Source: Megasphaera_A sueciensis (GTDB lineage Bacteria > Bacillota > Negativicutes > Veillonellales > Megasphaeraceae). From it: DNA of 64,000 bases. A program made the position numbers and the translations under genes. The stretch spans positions 2,418,001 through 2,482,000 of the forward strand of contig NZ_CP116939.1 in the NCBI RefSeq assembly GCF_050219315.1. Direction: 5' to 3'. Shown here piece after piece: positions 35,129-44,450 of the stretch; the first letter of the stretch is position 1; each line of letters begins with the position of its first letter. The notes under the pieces were generated by a model. That model was not told the origin of the DNA and did not search any database. It worked only from the letters and a program-made list of their open reading frames with translations.

Positions 35129-36007
35129 ATGAATATAAAAAAACTGGGAAAAGAAATGTTAGCGGTGTTATTAATCGGGACGGCAGCAATTACGTTAGCA
35201 GCATGCGGTAAGAGTGATACGAAGGAAACAGTAGCTGGAGCTGATGGTGCGAAAAAAGTAATAACCGTTGCTCATACCAATTATTATGTGCCGTATGATT
35301 ATGTAAATGATAAAGGAGAATCGGATGGATTTGAAGTTGCTGTAATGAAAGAGGTAGCTAAAAAATTGCCGCAATATGAATTTAAGTTTGTCCCGACCTC
35401 TGATGATGATTTGTTAATTGGTGTTGAATCTGGGAAATATACGGTAGGGACTAAAGGAATATGGAAAACACCGGCACGTGAAAAAAAATATATTTTCCCG
35501 AAAAATTATATAGGTGCCAGTGTGATTGGACTGGTTATACGTAAGGATACGGCAGATAAAATTAAAGATATGGAATCCTTTGCGGCATATAGCGGAAAGT
35601 TAGTTCCTATTGCACCGCAGAATGCGCAATATGCGGTAGTGGAAGAATATAATAAATCACATCCGGATAAGCAAATTAAATTGGTACCGTCAGAAGCTTT
35701 TAAGGTATCTGATGCCTATACATGGGTGATGGAAGGCCGGTATGATGCCTATTTTGAAGTGGAACTAAATTATAAAAATAACGTTCTTAACGAGAATGGG
35801 TCATACCATCAATTTGCCGATAACGTGTCATATATACGGTACAAGGGAATTCCAACATACCCATTGTTTAATAAAAAGGAACAAAAATTTGCTGATGAAT
35901 ATGATAAAGCCATAGAAGAACTACGGGCAGAAGGAAAAATTACCGAATTGGAAAATAAATATTTCGGCGAAAGTTTATCCAATTATATTGGAGATAGTGA
36001 TAAATAA
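35129..36007 (+). CDS. Cystine/amino-acid ABC transporter substrate-binding lipoprotein
   Basis: 292 residues, family 3 solute-binding protein with lipobox L-A-A-C (Cys about 26). N-Y-Y-V-P-Y-D-Y-V and S-D-G-F-E-V-A-V-M-K-E-V-A match the SBP_bac_3 start, and A-P-Q-N-A-Q-Y sits in the second lobe. Under Cys T-box control with two permeases and one ATPase, it resembles the TcyJ/TcyK cystine-binding proteins; the ligand is inferred from regulation. Confidence 0.82.
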   Translation: MNIKKLGKEMLAVLLIGTAAITLAACGKSDTKETVAGADGAKKVITVAHTNYYVPYDYVNDKGESDGFEVAVMKEVAKKLPQYEFKFVPTSDDDLLIGVESGKYTVGTKGIWKTPAREKKYIFPKNYIGASVIGLVIRKDTADKIKDMESFAAYSGKLVPIAPQNAQYAVVEEYNKSHPDKQIKLVPSEAFKVSDAYTWVMEGRYDAYFEVELNYKNNVLNENGSYHQFADNVSYIRYKGIPTYPLFNKKEQKFADEYDKAIEELRAEGKITELENKYFGESLSNYIGDSDK

Positions 36008-36019
36008 GAGGGATAAAAA

Positions 36020-36805
36020 ATGAATTATAGACCATTTGATCCAAGTTTTTTGTTGCAATCCATTCCAGCTTTATTACCCTATCTGCAGATAACTCTTTTT
36101 GTTGGAATCAGCAGTATTGTGTTTGGGTCTATATTTGGAATTTTATTGACAAAGGCAAAACTAAGCTCGATTGGTCCGTTGAGATGGTTGGCACAGGGGT
36201 ATACGTATGTTATGCGGTGTACTCCTTCCATCGTCTTATTGTTTATTGTATTTTACGGACTGCCAAAGCTAGTAGACGGATTATTCAATTATCAAATTGA
36301 TGACTGGGATCGATCCGTATTTGCTATTATAACGTTTGTATTATTGTTTGGGGCCTATGTGTCAGAGGTGTTTCGATCCGCTTATTTAGCAGTTCCCCGG
36401 GGGCAATATGAAGCCGCAGTGAGTATTGGACTGACACCGCTGCAAGCGGTAATACAGGTTGTCATTCCCCAGGCCATGATCATTGCTTTGCCAAATTTTG
36501 GCAATTCGGTTATTAATCTTCTCAAAGAAGGGGCACTGGCATATACCATAGGATTGATCGATTTGATTGGTAAGGGCAATCTGATTATTTCACAGAATTT
36601 TGGAGCATATGCAATAGAGATTTATTTAGCCTGCATGTTTATTTATTGGGTAATGGCCCTTTTAATTGAAAAAGTGTTTTTTATAATAGAAAAACGTTTA
36701 GATAAAGGACAAACATTAAAAACAGTGCAGACAGTTAAGCAAGATAAGAAACGGGCTAGGCTATTTCTTATAAAGGGGGTGAAATTTCATGGACCTGGAT
36801 CTTGA
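36020..36805 (+). CDS. Amino-acid (cystine-type) ABC permease 1
   Basis: 261 residues, HisM/TcyL-type membrane subunit with about five helices. The EAA loop reads E-A-A-V-S-I-G-L-T-P-L-Q-A-V, followed by V-I-P-Q-A. The 3' end overlaps the second permease by 17 nt. Such heterodimeric permeases are typical of TcyKLMN-like cystine systems. Confidence 0.85.
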   Translation: MNYRPFDPSFLLQSIPALLPYLQITLFVGISSIVFGSIFGILLTKAKLSSIGPLRWLAQGYTYVMRCTPSIVLLFIVFYGLPKLVDGLFNYQIDDWDRSVFAIITFVLLFGAYVSEVFRSAYLAVPRGQYEAAVSIGLTPLQAVIQVVIPQAMIIALPNFGNSVINLLKEGALAYTIGLIDLIGKGNLIISQNFGAYAIEIYLACMFIYWVMALLIEKVFFIIEKRLDKGQTLKTVQTVKQDKKRARLFLIKGVKFHGPGS

Positions 36806-37499
36806 TTTTATGTACGAAACATTTTTTAAAATACTGGGAGGTATTTCCACAACATTGGAACTAACGATACTTTCGCTGCTTTTAGCAGCTCCCATTGCTT
36901 TTTACATGGCAGTTCTGCGTTTGAATGATGCCAAAATCAGCAGTGGAGCCGTTCGTGTATATGTATCCTTTGTGAGAGGGACTCCCATTATTTTACAGAT
37001 ACTTTTATTGTACAGTTTGCTGCCGAGTGTGTTGAATACAATTGTCCAAACATTAGGAATCAACTTTAATGTTTTTGATGCGATGGATCCTTTTTTTTAT
37101 GCGGTTGTGGTGTTTTCATTAAATACGATCGCATTGCTGTCAGAGGTATTTCGTTCCGCACTTATCAGTATTTCCAAAGGACAACTTGAAGCAGGATTGT
37201 CCATTGGCCTAACTCGTTTTCAAGTATATATCCATGTAATTATTCCGCAGGCTATGGTGGTGGCGTTACCCAATATCTGCAACATTACTGTCAATTTAAT
37301 CAAAGGTACTTCATTAGCTTTTTTAATGACGGTGAAGGATGTTCTGGCGATTGGGAAAATCGCGGCATCCTTTGGATATAATTATATTGAAGCGTATATA
37401 GATGTTTTCTTTGTATACATCATTCTTTGCACGATTATTCAGGTTTTATATACTGCAGCAGAGTCAAAGATAAGTACATTCCGGGCAATGCATGTATAG
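36789..37499 (+). CDS. Amino-acid (cystine-type) ABC permease 2
   Basis: 236 residues, about five helices, EAA loop E-A-G-L-S-I-G-L-T-R-F-Q-V-Y followed by I-I-P-Q-A-M. AAAGGGGGTG within the preceding gene drives its start. It is similar in type to, but distinct from, the first permease. Confidence 0.85.
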   Translation: MDLDLDFMYETFFKILGGISTTLELTILSLLLAAPIAFYMAVLRLNDAKISSGAVRVYVSFVRGTPIILQILLLYSLLPSVLNTIVQTLGINFNVFDAMDPFFYAVVVFSLNTIALLSEVFRSALISISKGQLEAGLSIGLTRFQVYIHVIIPQAMVVALPNICNITVNLIKGTSLAFLMTVKDVLAIGKIAASFGYNYIEAYIDVFFVYIILCTIIQVLYTAAESKISTFRAMHV

Positions 37500-37510
37500 G
37501 AGGAGATAGT

Positions 37511-38281
37511 ATGTTAATGCAGATTAAGAATGTTCGCAAGCAATTTAACGGAGTTGATGTTTTGAAAAACGTAAACGTTGATGTCCAAAAAGGAGACGTG
37601 ATTGTAATTCTGGGTCCCAGCGGTTCAGGGAAAACAACCTTTTTACGTTGCCTTAACTTCTTGGAGCAAGCGGATGAAGGAACTATGCAATTTGATACAC
37701 TTCATCTTGATTTAAGTCATACGTCTTCGTCAGATATAGCTAAAGTAAGAAAGAAAACAGCATTTGTGTTTCAGAATTATAATCTTTTTGCAAATAAAAC
37801 CGCTCTTGAAAATGTAACACTAGGACTGACGGCAGGAAGACATGTCGGCAAAAGTGAAGCCTTGGCAATTGGCAGACAGGCATTAGATAAAGTAGGATTG
37901 TCAGATCGATATGACTATTATCCTGCACAGCTTTCCGGAGGGCAGCAACAGCGAGTAGGTATTGCCCGAGCAATAGCGGTCAAGCCGGATGTAATCTTGT
38001 TTGATGAACCGACTTCTGCATTGGATCCGGAATTAATCGGTGAAGTACTGCGGGTAATGAAAAAACTAGCAGAAGAAGGAACTACTATGATTGTTGTTAC
38101 GCATGAAATGAAATTTGCCCAAGATGTGGCTACTCATGTTATTTTTATGGATGGCGGCGTTATTGTAGAGGAAGGTGCTGCCGAAGATATTTTCGTTCAT
38201 CCTAAGCATGATCGCACGAAAATGTTTTTGAAACGCATATTGCCCTGTGGTGGAATTTGTGAAGAGTATGAATGCAGATAA
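37511..38281 (+). CDS. Amino-acid (cystine-type) ABC ATPase
   Basis: 256 residues. Walker A G-P-S-G-S-G-K-T, Q-loop V-F-Q-N-Y-N-L-F, signature L-S-G-G-Q-Q-Q-R-V, Walker B I-L-F-D-E-P-T-S-A-L-D-P, switch His in V-T-H-E-M; GlnQ/TcyN type. The ATG at 37511 follows AGGAGGAG; the longer frame would overlap the permease. The C-terminus has an extra Cys pair (P-C-G-G-I-C). Confidence 0.9.
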   Translation: MLMQIKNVRKQFNGVDVLKNVNVDVQKGDVIVILGPSGSGKTTFLRCLNFLEQADEGTMQFDTLHLDLSHTSSSDIAKVRKKTAFVFQNYNLFANKTALENVTLGLTAGRHVGKSEALAIGRQALDKVGLSDRYDYYPAQLSGGQQQRVGIARAIAVKPDVILFDEPTSALDPELIGEVLRVMKKLAEEGTTMIVVTHEMKFAQDVATHVIFMDGGVIVEEGAAEDIFVHPKHDRTKMFLKRILPCGGICEEYECR

Positions 38282-38287
38282 ATACCC

Positions 38288-38320
38288 CCCTGATTTTTAG
38301 CAAAATGCATAAAATCAGGG
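38288..38320. terminator. Hairpin between convergent transporter and M23 genes
   Basis: CCCTGATTTT (38288-38297) with AAAATCAGGG (38311-38320); no T-run beyond the stem. Confidence 0.55.
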
Positions 38321-38336
38321 TAAATATTGCTATTTA

Positions 38337-39506
38337 TTATAAATAGTTCATCGGATTGACGGGCGTGCCATTCAGCCGTACTTCAAAATGTACATGCGGT
38401 CCGGTAGCCATGCCAGTAGCGCCTGAATAGGCAATAATCTGTCCTTGCGATACCGTTTGGCCGGCGGAAACGGTAAGACTTGTATTATGTCCATAAATAG
38501 TAGATAATCCGTTGCCATGATCAATGAGTACGGCATTTCCATATCCGCCCATCCAATCGGCTTCTACGACGACGCCGGCAGCGGCGGCATGCACCGGAGT
38601 TCCGTAATCGACGCCGATATCAATCCCGCTGTGGAAAATTCTGCGACCTAAGACGGGGTGTATGCGGTAGCCGAATGGAGAAGTAATAGGACCGTTTACC
38701 GGCCAAATAAATATTCCGGAACCACTGGGAGTGGGAGCACTAGTATCAAAATCCATGTTTGCTGCCGCAGCTGCATTGGCTCTGGCTTTAAGCATATCAC
38801 TGATATGTTGTGAGGAAGCTTCCAATTCATTATAGGCTTGTTCAGCCGTTGCTTTGTCATTTTGGGTTTTATCTAAAATGGCTTGTTGTTCTGCTTTATG
38901 CTTTTCAATTTCTTCTTTCTTTTTTGCAGCGTCAGATTGTAATTTTACCTGTTCTTGTCGTTCCGTTTCTAATTCTGTTTTTTGCTGGTTGATTGTATCC
39001 CTATCGGCAGCAATGGAATGGATAAGTTCCATGTCGGAATTTACGATTCGTTCCAATAGCTCTACGCGGTTGGCAAAATCATTAAAATCCTTAGCGCCGA
39101 TGACAACATCTAAGTAATCCAGTTGACCATGCATGTAAATATCACGAATACGGGTACCTAAAATTTTCTGCCGTTTTTTTAGATTTTCCTGCGTTTTGTC
39201 TAAATTAACTTGTGTTTCCGATATTTGATTTTCTGTTTGGAGTAATTGGTCCGAAATATTTTTGTATTGATTTTTAGCCGTATCCAGACTAGTTTGAATG
39301 ATGCGAAGTCTTTCAAAAATATTACTGATGACTGCGTCTGCATTGTCTTTTTTTTGCAGCTGCTGATTCATCTGCGTCTGTACATCGGACAATTGGTTCT
39401 GCAGATTGTCCGAGTCATCCGCCAGACTGCCAAAGGCAGGAACCAGTAAAGAAAACATGAGAAAGCCGGTTAGTCCGCGATTAATGAATATTTTGTAGGT
39501 ATTCAC
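38337..39506 (-). CDS. M23-family murein hydrolase activator (EnvC-like)
   Basis: 389 residues. N-terminal signal peptide, then a long coiled coil (about 30-250, rich in Gln, Glu, Lys), then a C-terminal LytM/M23 domain with W-P-V-N-G-P-I-T-S-P-F-G, H-S-G-I-D-I-G and H-V-H-F-E-V. The first zinc-ligand pair (H-x-x-x-D) and the H-x-H motif are present, so unlike E. coli EnvC it may be an active endopeptidase. It acts in the envelope on cell division septum or wall turnover. GTG 39506 with AGGGTG at 8-nt spacing is preferred to GTG 39515. Confidence 0.87.
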   Translation of the reverse strand: MNTYKIFINRGLTGFLMFSLLVPAFGSLADDSDNLQNQLSDVQTQMNQQLQKKDNADAVISNIFERLRIIQTSLDTAKNQYKNISDQLLQTENQISETQVNLDKTQENLKKRQKILGTRIRDIYMHGQLDYLDVVIGAKDFNDFANRVELLERIVNSDMELIHSIAADRDTINQQKTELETERQEQVKLQSDAAKKKEEIEKHKAEQQAILDKTQNDKATAEQAYNELEASSQHISDMLKARANAAAAANMDFDTSAPTPSGSGIFIWPVNGPITSPFGYRIHPVLGRRIFHSGIDIGVDYGTPVHAAAAGVVVEADWMGGYGNAVLIDHGNGLSTIYGHNTSLTVSAGQTVSQGQIIAYSGATGMATGPHVHFEVRLNGTPVNPMNYL

Positions 39507-39534
39507 ATATATCACACCCTTATTAATAACATTT

Positions 39535-39569
39535 ACGCCATTTACAATTGTTTTGTAAATGGCGTTTTT
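39535..39569 (+). terminator. Hairpin between the M23 and EptA-like genes
   Basis: 13-bp stem (39535-39547 with 39553-39565) followed on the + strand by five T. No + strand gene ends here, so its use is uncertain. Confidence 0.35.
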
Positions 39570-39590
39570 GACAAGGAATATTCTTCATTT

Positions 39591-41393
39591 TTAAAAGGCC
39601 GTATCATCCATTAGACTTGTTTCACCGAATCGTGTAACTAAATCTTTTCGCTTCATTTTCCATTTTGGAGATGCTAAACTATAGGATTCATCATAGTTAG
39701 GGGATTGGATATTCAATATGCCGCAGACAAGTTCGTATATTAGATCATTCGTAAAAAAGGCATTTTGACTGTGTTTTAATGTACGAACTACATCCGGGTT
39801 GCGTTGTTCATATTGATCGGACACGTAACAAAACATGGGAATGCGCAGAACCGTAAAGCCTGTCGGATCTGGTTGACGACGTACCATGGGGTCTGAACCG
39901 TGGTCGGAAAAATATACCATAGCATCTAAGTGTAAATTGTCATGAGCATATTGATAAATTTGAGATAATATCCAATCTGTATATAGCACTGTATTGTCAA
40001 AATCAGCCTGTTCATTTAAAGTTCCATCATCAAATTTATGGAAGGATTGTGGATACCGATTGCGGTATTCTATATGACTTCCCATTAAATGTAGTACAAT
40101 GAAGTTATTTTCGTTCGGATTCACTTGTTTTAAAAAGTCCAGCAATGATTCATCATAGCGTGATTCTTTATTATCTTGATCTGTCCATCTTGCTACGTCG
40201 GCAGTGTTTGCAACCAGCGTAATCGGTGTATCGGCAATTCCTATAGAACCCTGGTTGCTGAACCAATAGGTTTTATAACCTAGTTTTTTTGCTATATCAA
40301 TAATAGAAGTAGATTGATTAAATTGTTTAGTATTATAAAAATTCGATTCCGTCAATGCATGTTCTAATACCGGGACGGTATACCAAGCACAGCTATAAAC
40401 ATTGGTAAAAAGAGTAAAATTGGGATTTGATTTTTCTCCTGTGAGCCAAGGGGTGTTTTGTACATGTTTTGGATCATAGGCATTCATCAATGTACGTGTT
40501 TCTGATTCGCCGATTACGACAATTACTGTATTAGGACTATGTGCAGGATTTTTTTGAACAACTTGCAAAGCGTTATATTTTTTGGCATGATTTGTAGCAT
40601 ATAATGAAGACTGCTGCAGATAATCGTGCGTATCTAAAAACAATCGAATCGGAAAACTTTCTGGTACGATGCTTTCCGCCATGACATAGGCGGAAGGAAT
40701 GATAATCAGCAAAGCGAATATGGGAACACTTAATTTCCCCCAGTTATTTTTTGGGATGGGAAGTGTTTTTGTTTCAACGACAAAAAATGTGGTTAAACAG
40801 ATAAACAGTATAACGATAATCCCCACGACGTGAAAAATTCCCAATGAATGGAGGTATTCCCCTGTTTCTGAAATATTTGTCTGATATATGATTAACGCAC
40901 CAGAGGTCGTGATGCATGAATGATACAATGCATAATAGATCCACTGTACTATGGGGATAATCAACTCCATTATTTGCAGTATAGATGTAACAAGAGCCGC
41001 GGTCTTGTCATTGATGAAGCGGCGAAATAGCATGTATATACACAATGTTAGGCCAAATAAATAGAGCCCGATATAAATGTCATACATATTGTTTAGATAA
41101 ATGATGCCGCTGGCGGCAAACGTTGCATATGATACATAAGGGCCGGTAATGATCCATGATAACGCTATAAATATTCCGGGAAGTAAGGATACGACACGAA
41201 GAGCACGTCGGTATAATATAACGGGAAGTACGGCAGCAGCAGCGGCCGCCGCTAATCCTACCGCATCATAACGCAGATTGTCATCACCTAGTCCAATAGA
41301 AGTTGCATAATACCAGGCGAAGCACAAACTGAAGACAATGACAAATAAAAGCGCACTGGTTACTGTCCTGCGAAATAATATAGTATGTTTCAT
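39591..41393 (-). CDS. EptA-like phosphoethanolamine transferase
   Basis: 600 residues. Five to six N-terminal helices (to about 240) then an alkaline-phosphatase/sulfatase-fold periplasmic domain. Metal-site Glu in V-V-I-G-E-S-E, probable Thr nucleophile in S-C-A-W-Y-T, and the late F-S-D-H-G-S-D-P metal motif. Family members move phosphoethanolamine from phosphatidylethanolamine to lipid A or other glycans, which implies an outer membrane. The ATG at 41393 follows GGAGGG closely; an upstream TTG at 41405 is less likely. Confidence 0.8.
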   Translation of the reverse strand: MKHTILFRRTVTSALLFVIVFSLCFAWYYATSIGLGDDNLRYDAVGLAAAAAAAVLPVILYRRALRVVSLLPGIFIALSWIITGPYVSYATFAASGIIYLNNMYDIYIGLYLFGLTLCIYMLFRRFINDKTAALVTSILQIMELIIPIVQWIYYALYHSCITTSGALIIYQTNISETGEYLHSLGIFHVVGIIVILFICLTTFFVVETKTLPIPKNNWGKLSVPIFALLIIIPSAYVMAESIVPESFPIRLFLDTHDYLQQSSLYATNHAKKYNALQVVQKNPAHSPNTVIVVIGESETRTLMNAYDPKHVQNTPWLTGEKSNPNFTLFTNVYSCAWYTVPVLEHALTESNFYNTKQFNQSTSIIDIAKKLGYKTYWFSNQGSIGIADTPITLVANTADVARWTDQDNKESRYDESLLDFLKQVNPNENNFIVLHLMGSHIEYRNRYPQSFHKFDDGTLNEQADFDNTVLYTDWILSQIYQYAHDNLHLDAMVYFSDHGSDPMVRRQPDPTGFTVLRIPMFCYVSDQYEQRNPDVVRTLKHSQNAFFTNDLIYELVCGILNIQSPNYDESYSLASPKWKMKRKDLVTRFGETSLMDDTAF

Positions 41394-41429
41394 ATGGCCC
41401 TCCAACGATTCATTAATATTTTTTATATT

Positions 41430-42281
41430 CTATGGTTGTGGTATAAAAGATGCTAGTTTTTCCAGATGAAGCGTCGTATAAAAGAACGCATGCCATTTCC
41501 ATAGATAGCCGCATAATGTTGATAACAGCAAGCGGATGCGGAAGTGTGTAAAACTGTTATTTCCCTCAAATATGGCGACCCTGTTCAAGGCATATGGATC
41601 GTCTCCTGCGTGAAGACGTCCGGCATTGACGGTGAAAGCACCGGCATAACCAGCCGCTTTTGTTTCTCTTTCTACCATTGTATTATACTTGCCTTCGGGG
41701 TAAGCAATAAAATGGATCGAGTGTCCCAATTGTGTTTCTAACTGTTGCTTTGAAGTAGTAAGTTCCTGTCGAACGGTATTTTCGTCCAATTCTGATAACG
41801 GTCTGTGTGTAATTGTATGCGAGCCAAAAGCTATGTTGTCTTTATCCATTTTTTTTATTTGGGGCCAAGATAAATAGCCGGGTTTTCCGACAAGACTGGT
41901 TATGATGAAAATCGTTCCGGTCATATTATATTTTTTTAAAATGGGATATGCATCGGTATAATTATCTACATATCCATCATCAAAGGTAATCATGACGGGT
42001 TTGTCGGGTAAAGCGGTTCCTTTTGTTAAATAGTCATTTAATTGAGCAGTGGTGATGGTATGATATCCTTGATTTTTTAGATATTGCATTTGTTGAGAAA
42101 AATCATGTGGAGTCATAGTTAAGCAGGTATGAAATGTATTATCTACTTCATGATAATTTAAAATAGGTATTCCTGTTACTTCATAATGCTCTGATCCAAA
42201 ATACCAATATGCCAGCATGATACCTACGAATGTAAACAGTGTGATTACCGCGAGTATCACTTTTGTTCCATAAGATGACAA
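41430..42281 (-). CDS. Membrane-anchored polysaccharide deacetylase
   Basis: 283 residues with one N-terminal membrane anchor (about 8-28). NodB homology domain: I-T-F-D-D-G-Y (catalytic Asp and metal Asp), G-S-H-T-I-T-H-R (H-x-x-x-H metal ligands), Y-P-E-G-K-Y. Removes acetyl groups from a surface polysaccharide, probably PNAG-like or peptidoglycan. The TTG at 42281 has no close ribosome site, whereas an in-frame CTG at 42296 stands 9 nt after AAGGAG, so the true start may be that rare codon. Confidence 0.8.
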   Translation of the reverse strand: MSSYGTKVILAVITLFTFVGIMLAYWYFGSEHYEVTGIPILNYHEVDNTFHTCLTMTPHDFSQQMQYLKNQGYHTITTAQLNDYLTKGTALPDKPVMITFDDGYVDNYTDAYPILKKYNMTGTIFIITSLVGKPGYLSWPQIKKMDKDNIAFGSHTITHRPLSELDENTVRQELTTSKQQLETQLGHSIHFIAYPEGKYNTMVERETKAAGYAGAFTVNAGRLHAGDDPYALNRVAIFEGNNSFTHFRIRLLLSTLCGYLWKWHAFFYTTLHLEKLASFIPQP

Positions 42282-42327
42282 TGTATGCGTTTTCAGTTGT
42301 AGTCACTCCTTTATGCAGCATTAGTGT

Positions 42328-42927
42328 TTATAAAAGTGATGCAGCGGCGTTTCTTAACGAATTTAATTGTGAATATAAGTTCTTCCCCGGACATAAAGTG
42401 GAATTTAAATCGCGATGACCGAAAACAGTATGGTTGTTCGGATGCAATGAATATTTTTGGCAAAGGTATGCCGTCATAAGTCCGATCGATTTTAACTGAG
42501 CGTCTGTAGGATATGCCGTTTCAAAATCGCCGGTTAAACAAATTCCTACGGAAGTTTGATTATACCCATAACAATGAGCTCCAATAGCACCCATTGGTCG
42601 ACCTTGTTCAATTGTACCATTTTTTCGGATAATAAAATGATATCCGATACCAGCCCATCCGTTTGCTAAATGCCATTGATGAATCTCAGATGCCGATACA
42701 TCACGATTGGTACCGCCAACATGGTGAATCACGATAATATTTGTAATTTTACGTTGAACCAACGGTTGACAAAAGGTGAGATTTGTTTCTTTTATGATCG
42801 GGGATAGCATAGGGTGTGATGTTGAATATGCTTGTACAATTTTAGGGATGAATGTGGGTAAAATGCTTGCAGCTCCAATCGTTATAAAGGAACGGCGCAA
42901 AAATTCTCGGCGCCCGATTTTATTCAT
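42328..42927 (-). CDS. Tat-exported N-acetylmuramoyl-L-alanine amidase
   Basis: 199 residues. N-terminal twin-arginine signal G-R-R-E-F-L-R-R-S-F-I, then an Amidase_2/PGRP domain: I-V-I-H-H-V-G (zinc His), G-I-G-Y-H-F-I-I, A-H-C-Y-G-Y-N, and F-G-H-R-D-L-N-S-T-L-C-P-G with the remaining zinc ligands (His, Cys). Cleaves the bond between muramic acid and the stem peptide. The start at 42927 follows GGAAAGAGG. The Tat route suggests export after folding or zinc binding. Confidence 0.85.
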   Translation of the reverse strand: MNKIGRREFLRRSFITIGAASILPTFIPKIVQAYSTSHPMLSPIIKETNLTFCQPLVQRKITNIIVIHHVGGTNRDVSASEIHQWHLANGWAGIGYHFIIRKNGTIEQGRPMGAIGAHCYGYNQTSVGICLTGDFETAYPTDAQLKSIGLMTAYLCQKYSLHPNNHTVFGHRDLNSTLCPGKNLYSQLNSLRNAAASLL

Positions 42928-43499
42928 AATATTCCTCTTTCCTTGATAAAAATATAACAAACATTCTCAACTATCGTCGAGTATATCACTATATTTTAGA
43001 AAAGTCCAGACACCTATTTTAGAAAAAATGAGATAAATTATTGGAGAAAATTTATAAAAATATTAGATATATACTGATTACTTTCAATAAATGTTCATAT
43101 GTTCACTTTATCTAATAGTGAGTTTACAATTTTTAAAATATATAAACGCTTCTCATTTGCATTAAGTTTTTATTCGTTATCTATGCAAGGTGTTTTAAGA
43201 AAATTGCAAATAAAAAAGTTTGTATTGTCATATTTTGTATCATAGGATAGATTATTTTATTTTCTGCATTACAAATAAAAGTGTAATATATTATTTTGTG
43301 TTTATAATTTATTTATTTATTTGCATTAAAAATTATAAATTTCATTGTATATTTAACTATTTAATTAAAACATATAATATATTGATTGACATTATGTAGA
43401 AAAAAATAGTTGAAAGACAAGAGGAGAGAATAAAAAAGAAAATCACATTGATTATAGTGATGACATGGTGTTATGTAAGAATATTTATTTTTCTTCATA

Positions 43500-43640
43500 T
43501 CATTTTTTTTCACGTGTTGCTGCAGGAAATACTGCAAACATATTATAAAAATATAAATGTATTGGATTTTGTTGTACAGCCGGTTCACGCATGGGTACCC
43601 GATAATCCGCAGAGTAAACTAATTCTGAATTTCGAAGCAT
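43500..43640 (-). CDS. Possible 46-residue protein of unknown function
   Basis: ATG at 43640 with AGGAAG 7 nt upstream, TGA at 43500-43502. The first half (N-S-E-L-V-Y-S-A-D-Y-R-V-P-M-R-E-P-A) is of normal composition and comes from a GC-richer patch in the desert. No family recognised; could equally be a fragment of an older repeat or gene. Confidence 0.25.
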   Translation of the reverse strand: MLRNSELVYSADYRVPMREPAVQQNPIHLYFYNMFAVFPAATREKK

Positions 43641-43969
43641 ATATATACTTCCTGCGAACAAATGGTTTTTCTGCTCCTATAAATTATTTATCGCGCGGCT
43701 ATATTGGCGGTTCATAATCTGGTAAGGAATAAGAATTTGGTCAAATTTGTCGTATTTATATGATGATATAATTATTATTAAGATTTTTGATCATCAAATG
43801 TAGTATACAAGGTAAGATATATATTTGCAGATAATATAAAGTATATTCTATACGATACTATCTTGAGTTGTTTAAATAAAGAAACGCATGTGTTAATATT
43901 GTTAATTTAAATAAAATAATGTAAAAAACATATTTATTTTATTTATTTCATGACAAATAAGAAAAAAAT

Positions 43970-43998
43970 TTGACAAATATACAACCATAGCTTATTAT
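43970..43998 (+). promoter_or_regulatory. Strong sigma-A type promoter
   Basis: TTGACA (43970-43975), 17-nt spacer, TATTAT (43993-43998). It points at the binding-protein gene but a terminator begins 30 nt later. Confidence 0.65.
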
Positions 43999-44027
43999 AT
44001 GTGATATAAGTTAATATAGGTAAAGAT

Positions 44028-44059
44028 GCCTCTGCATATACGACGTGCAGAGGCTTTTT
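44028..44059 (+). terminator. Terminator or attenuator in the leader of the binding-protein gene
   Basis: GCCTCTGCA (44028-44036) with TGCAGAGGC (44046-44054), then five T. It ends about 140 nt before the binding-protein start. Confidence 0.8.
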
Positions 44060-44442
44060 ATATTAATTTAGTATTATATTTAATTTAATGAATAGAGGGG
44101 GAGAATAAAACAAATATCTAGCGGATATATATAAATAGTTGATTTTTGAAAGGTTTGTATGAAGCGTTTTGATATTTGTACTTTGGGGGGGCGGCATTAT
44201 GGGAGTATTAAACTGGATACGTAGAAGAAAAGCATTTATATTAGGGGTTTCTCTGCTGGCGGGAGCAGTAATAATTAGTGGGTGTGGTAGTAAAGACGAC
44301 AGCGGCAAAAGTAAAAGTGATACGTTATATATTGGTATGACTAATGCGCCGGATTCGCTTAATCCACTATTTAATCCGGGGATTGCAGGACAATTTTCTA
44401 TTCGCTTTATGTATGACTCGCTCTTGGGAATGCCGGAACCCA

Positions 44443-44450
44443 ACAAATTT
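44443..44450 (+). repeat. Target-site duplication, left copy
   Basis: ACAAATTT, identical to 45892-45899 and directly abutting the IS end. Confidence 0.93.

Larger units (their letters stand above)
42928..44198. other. AT-rich gene desert
   Basis: About 1.27 kb, strongly AT-rich, without a recognisable gene. It contains a GC-richer patch with one small open frame (43500-43640) and a promoter followed at once by a terminator (43970-44059), both listed separately. Confidence 0.6.

Noticed and set aside
43361..43588. 75-codon - strand frame in the gene desert
   Set aside because: Low-complexity Tyr/Phe/Asn-rich product from AT-rich DNA, no ribosome site.
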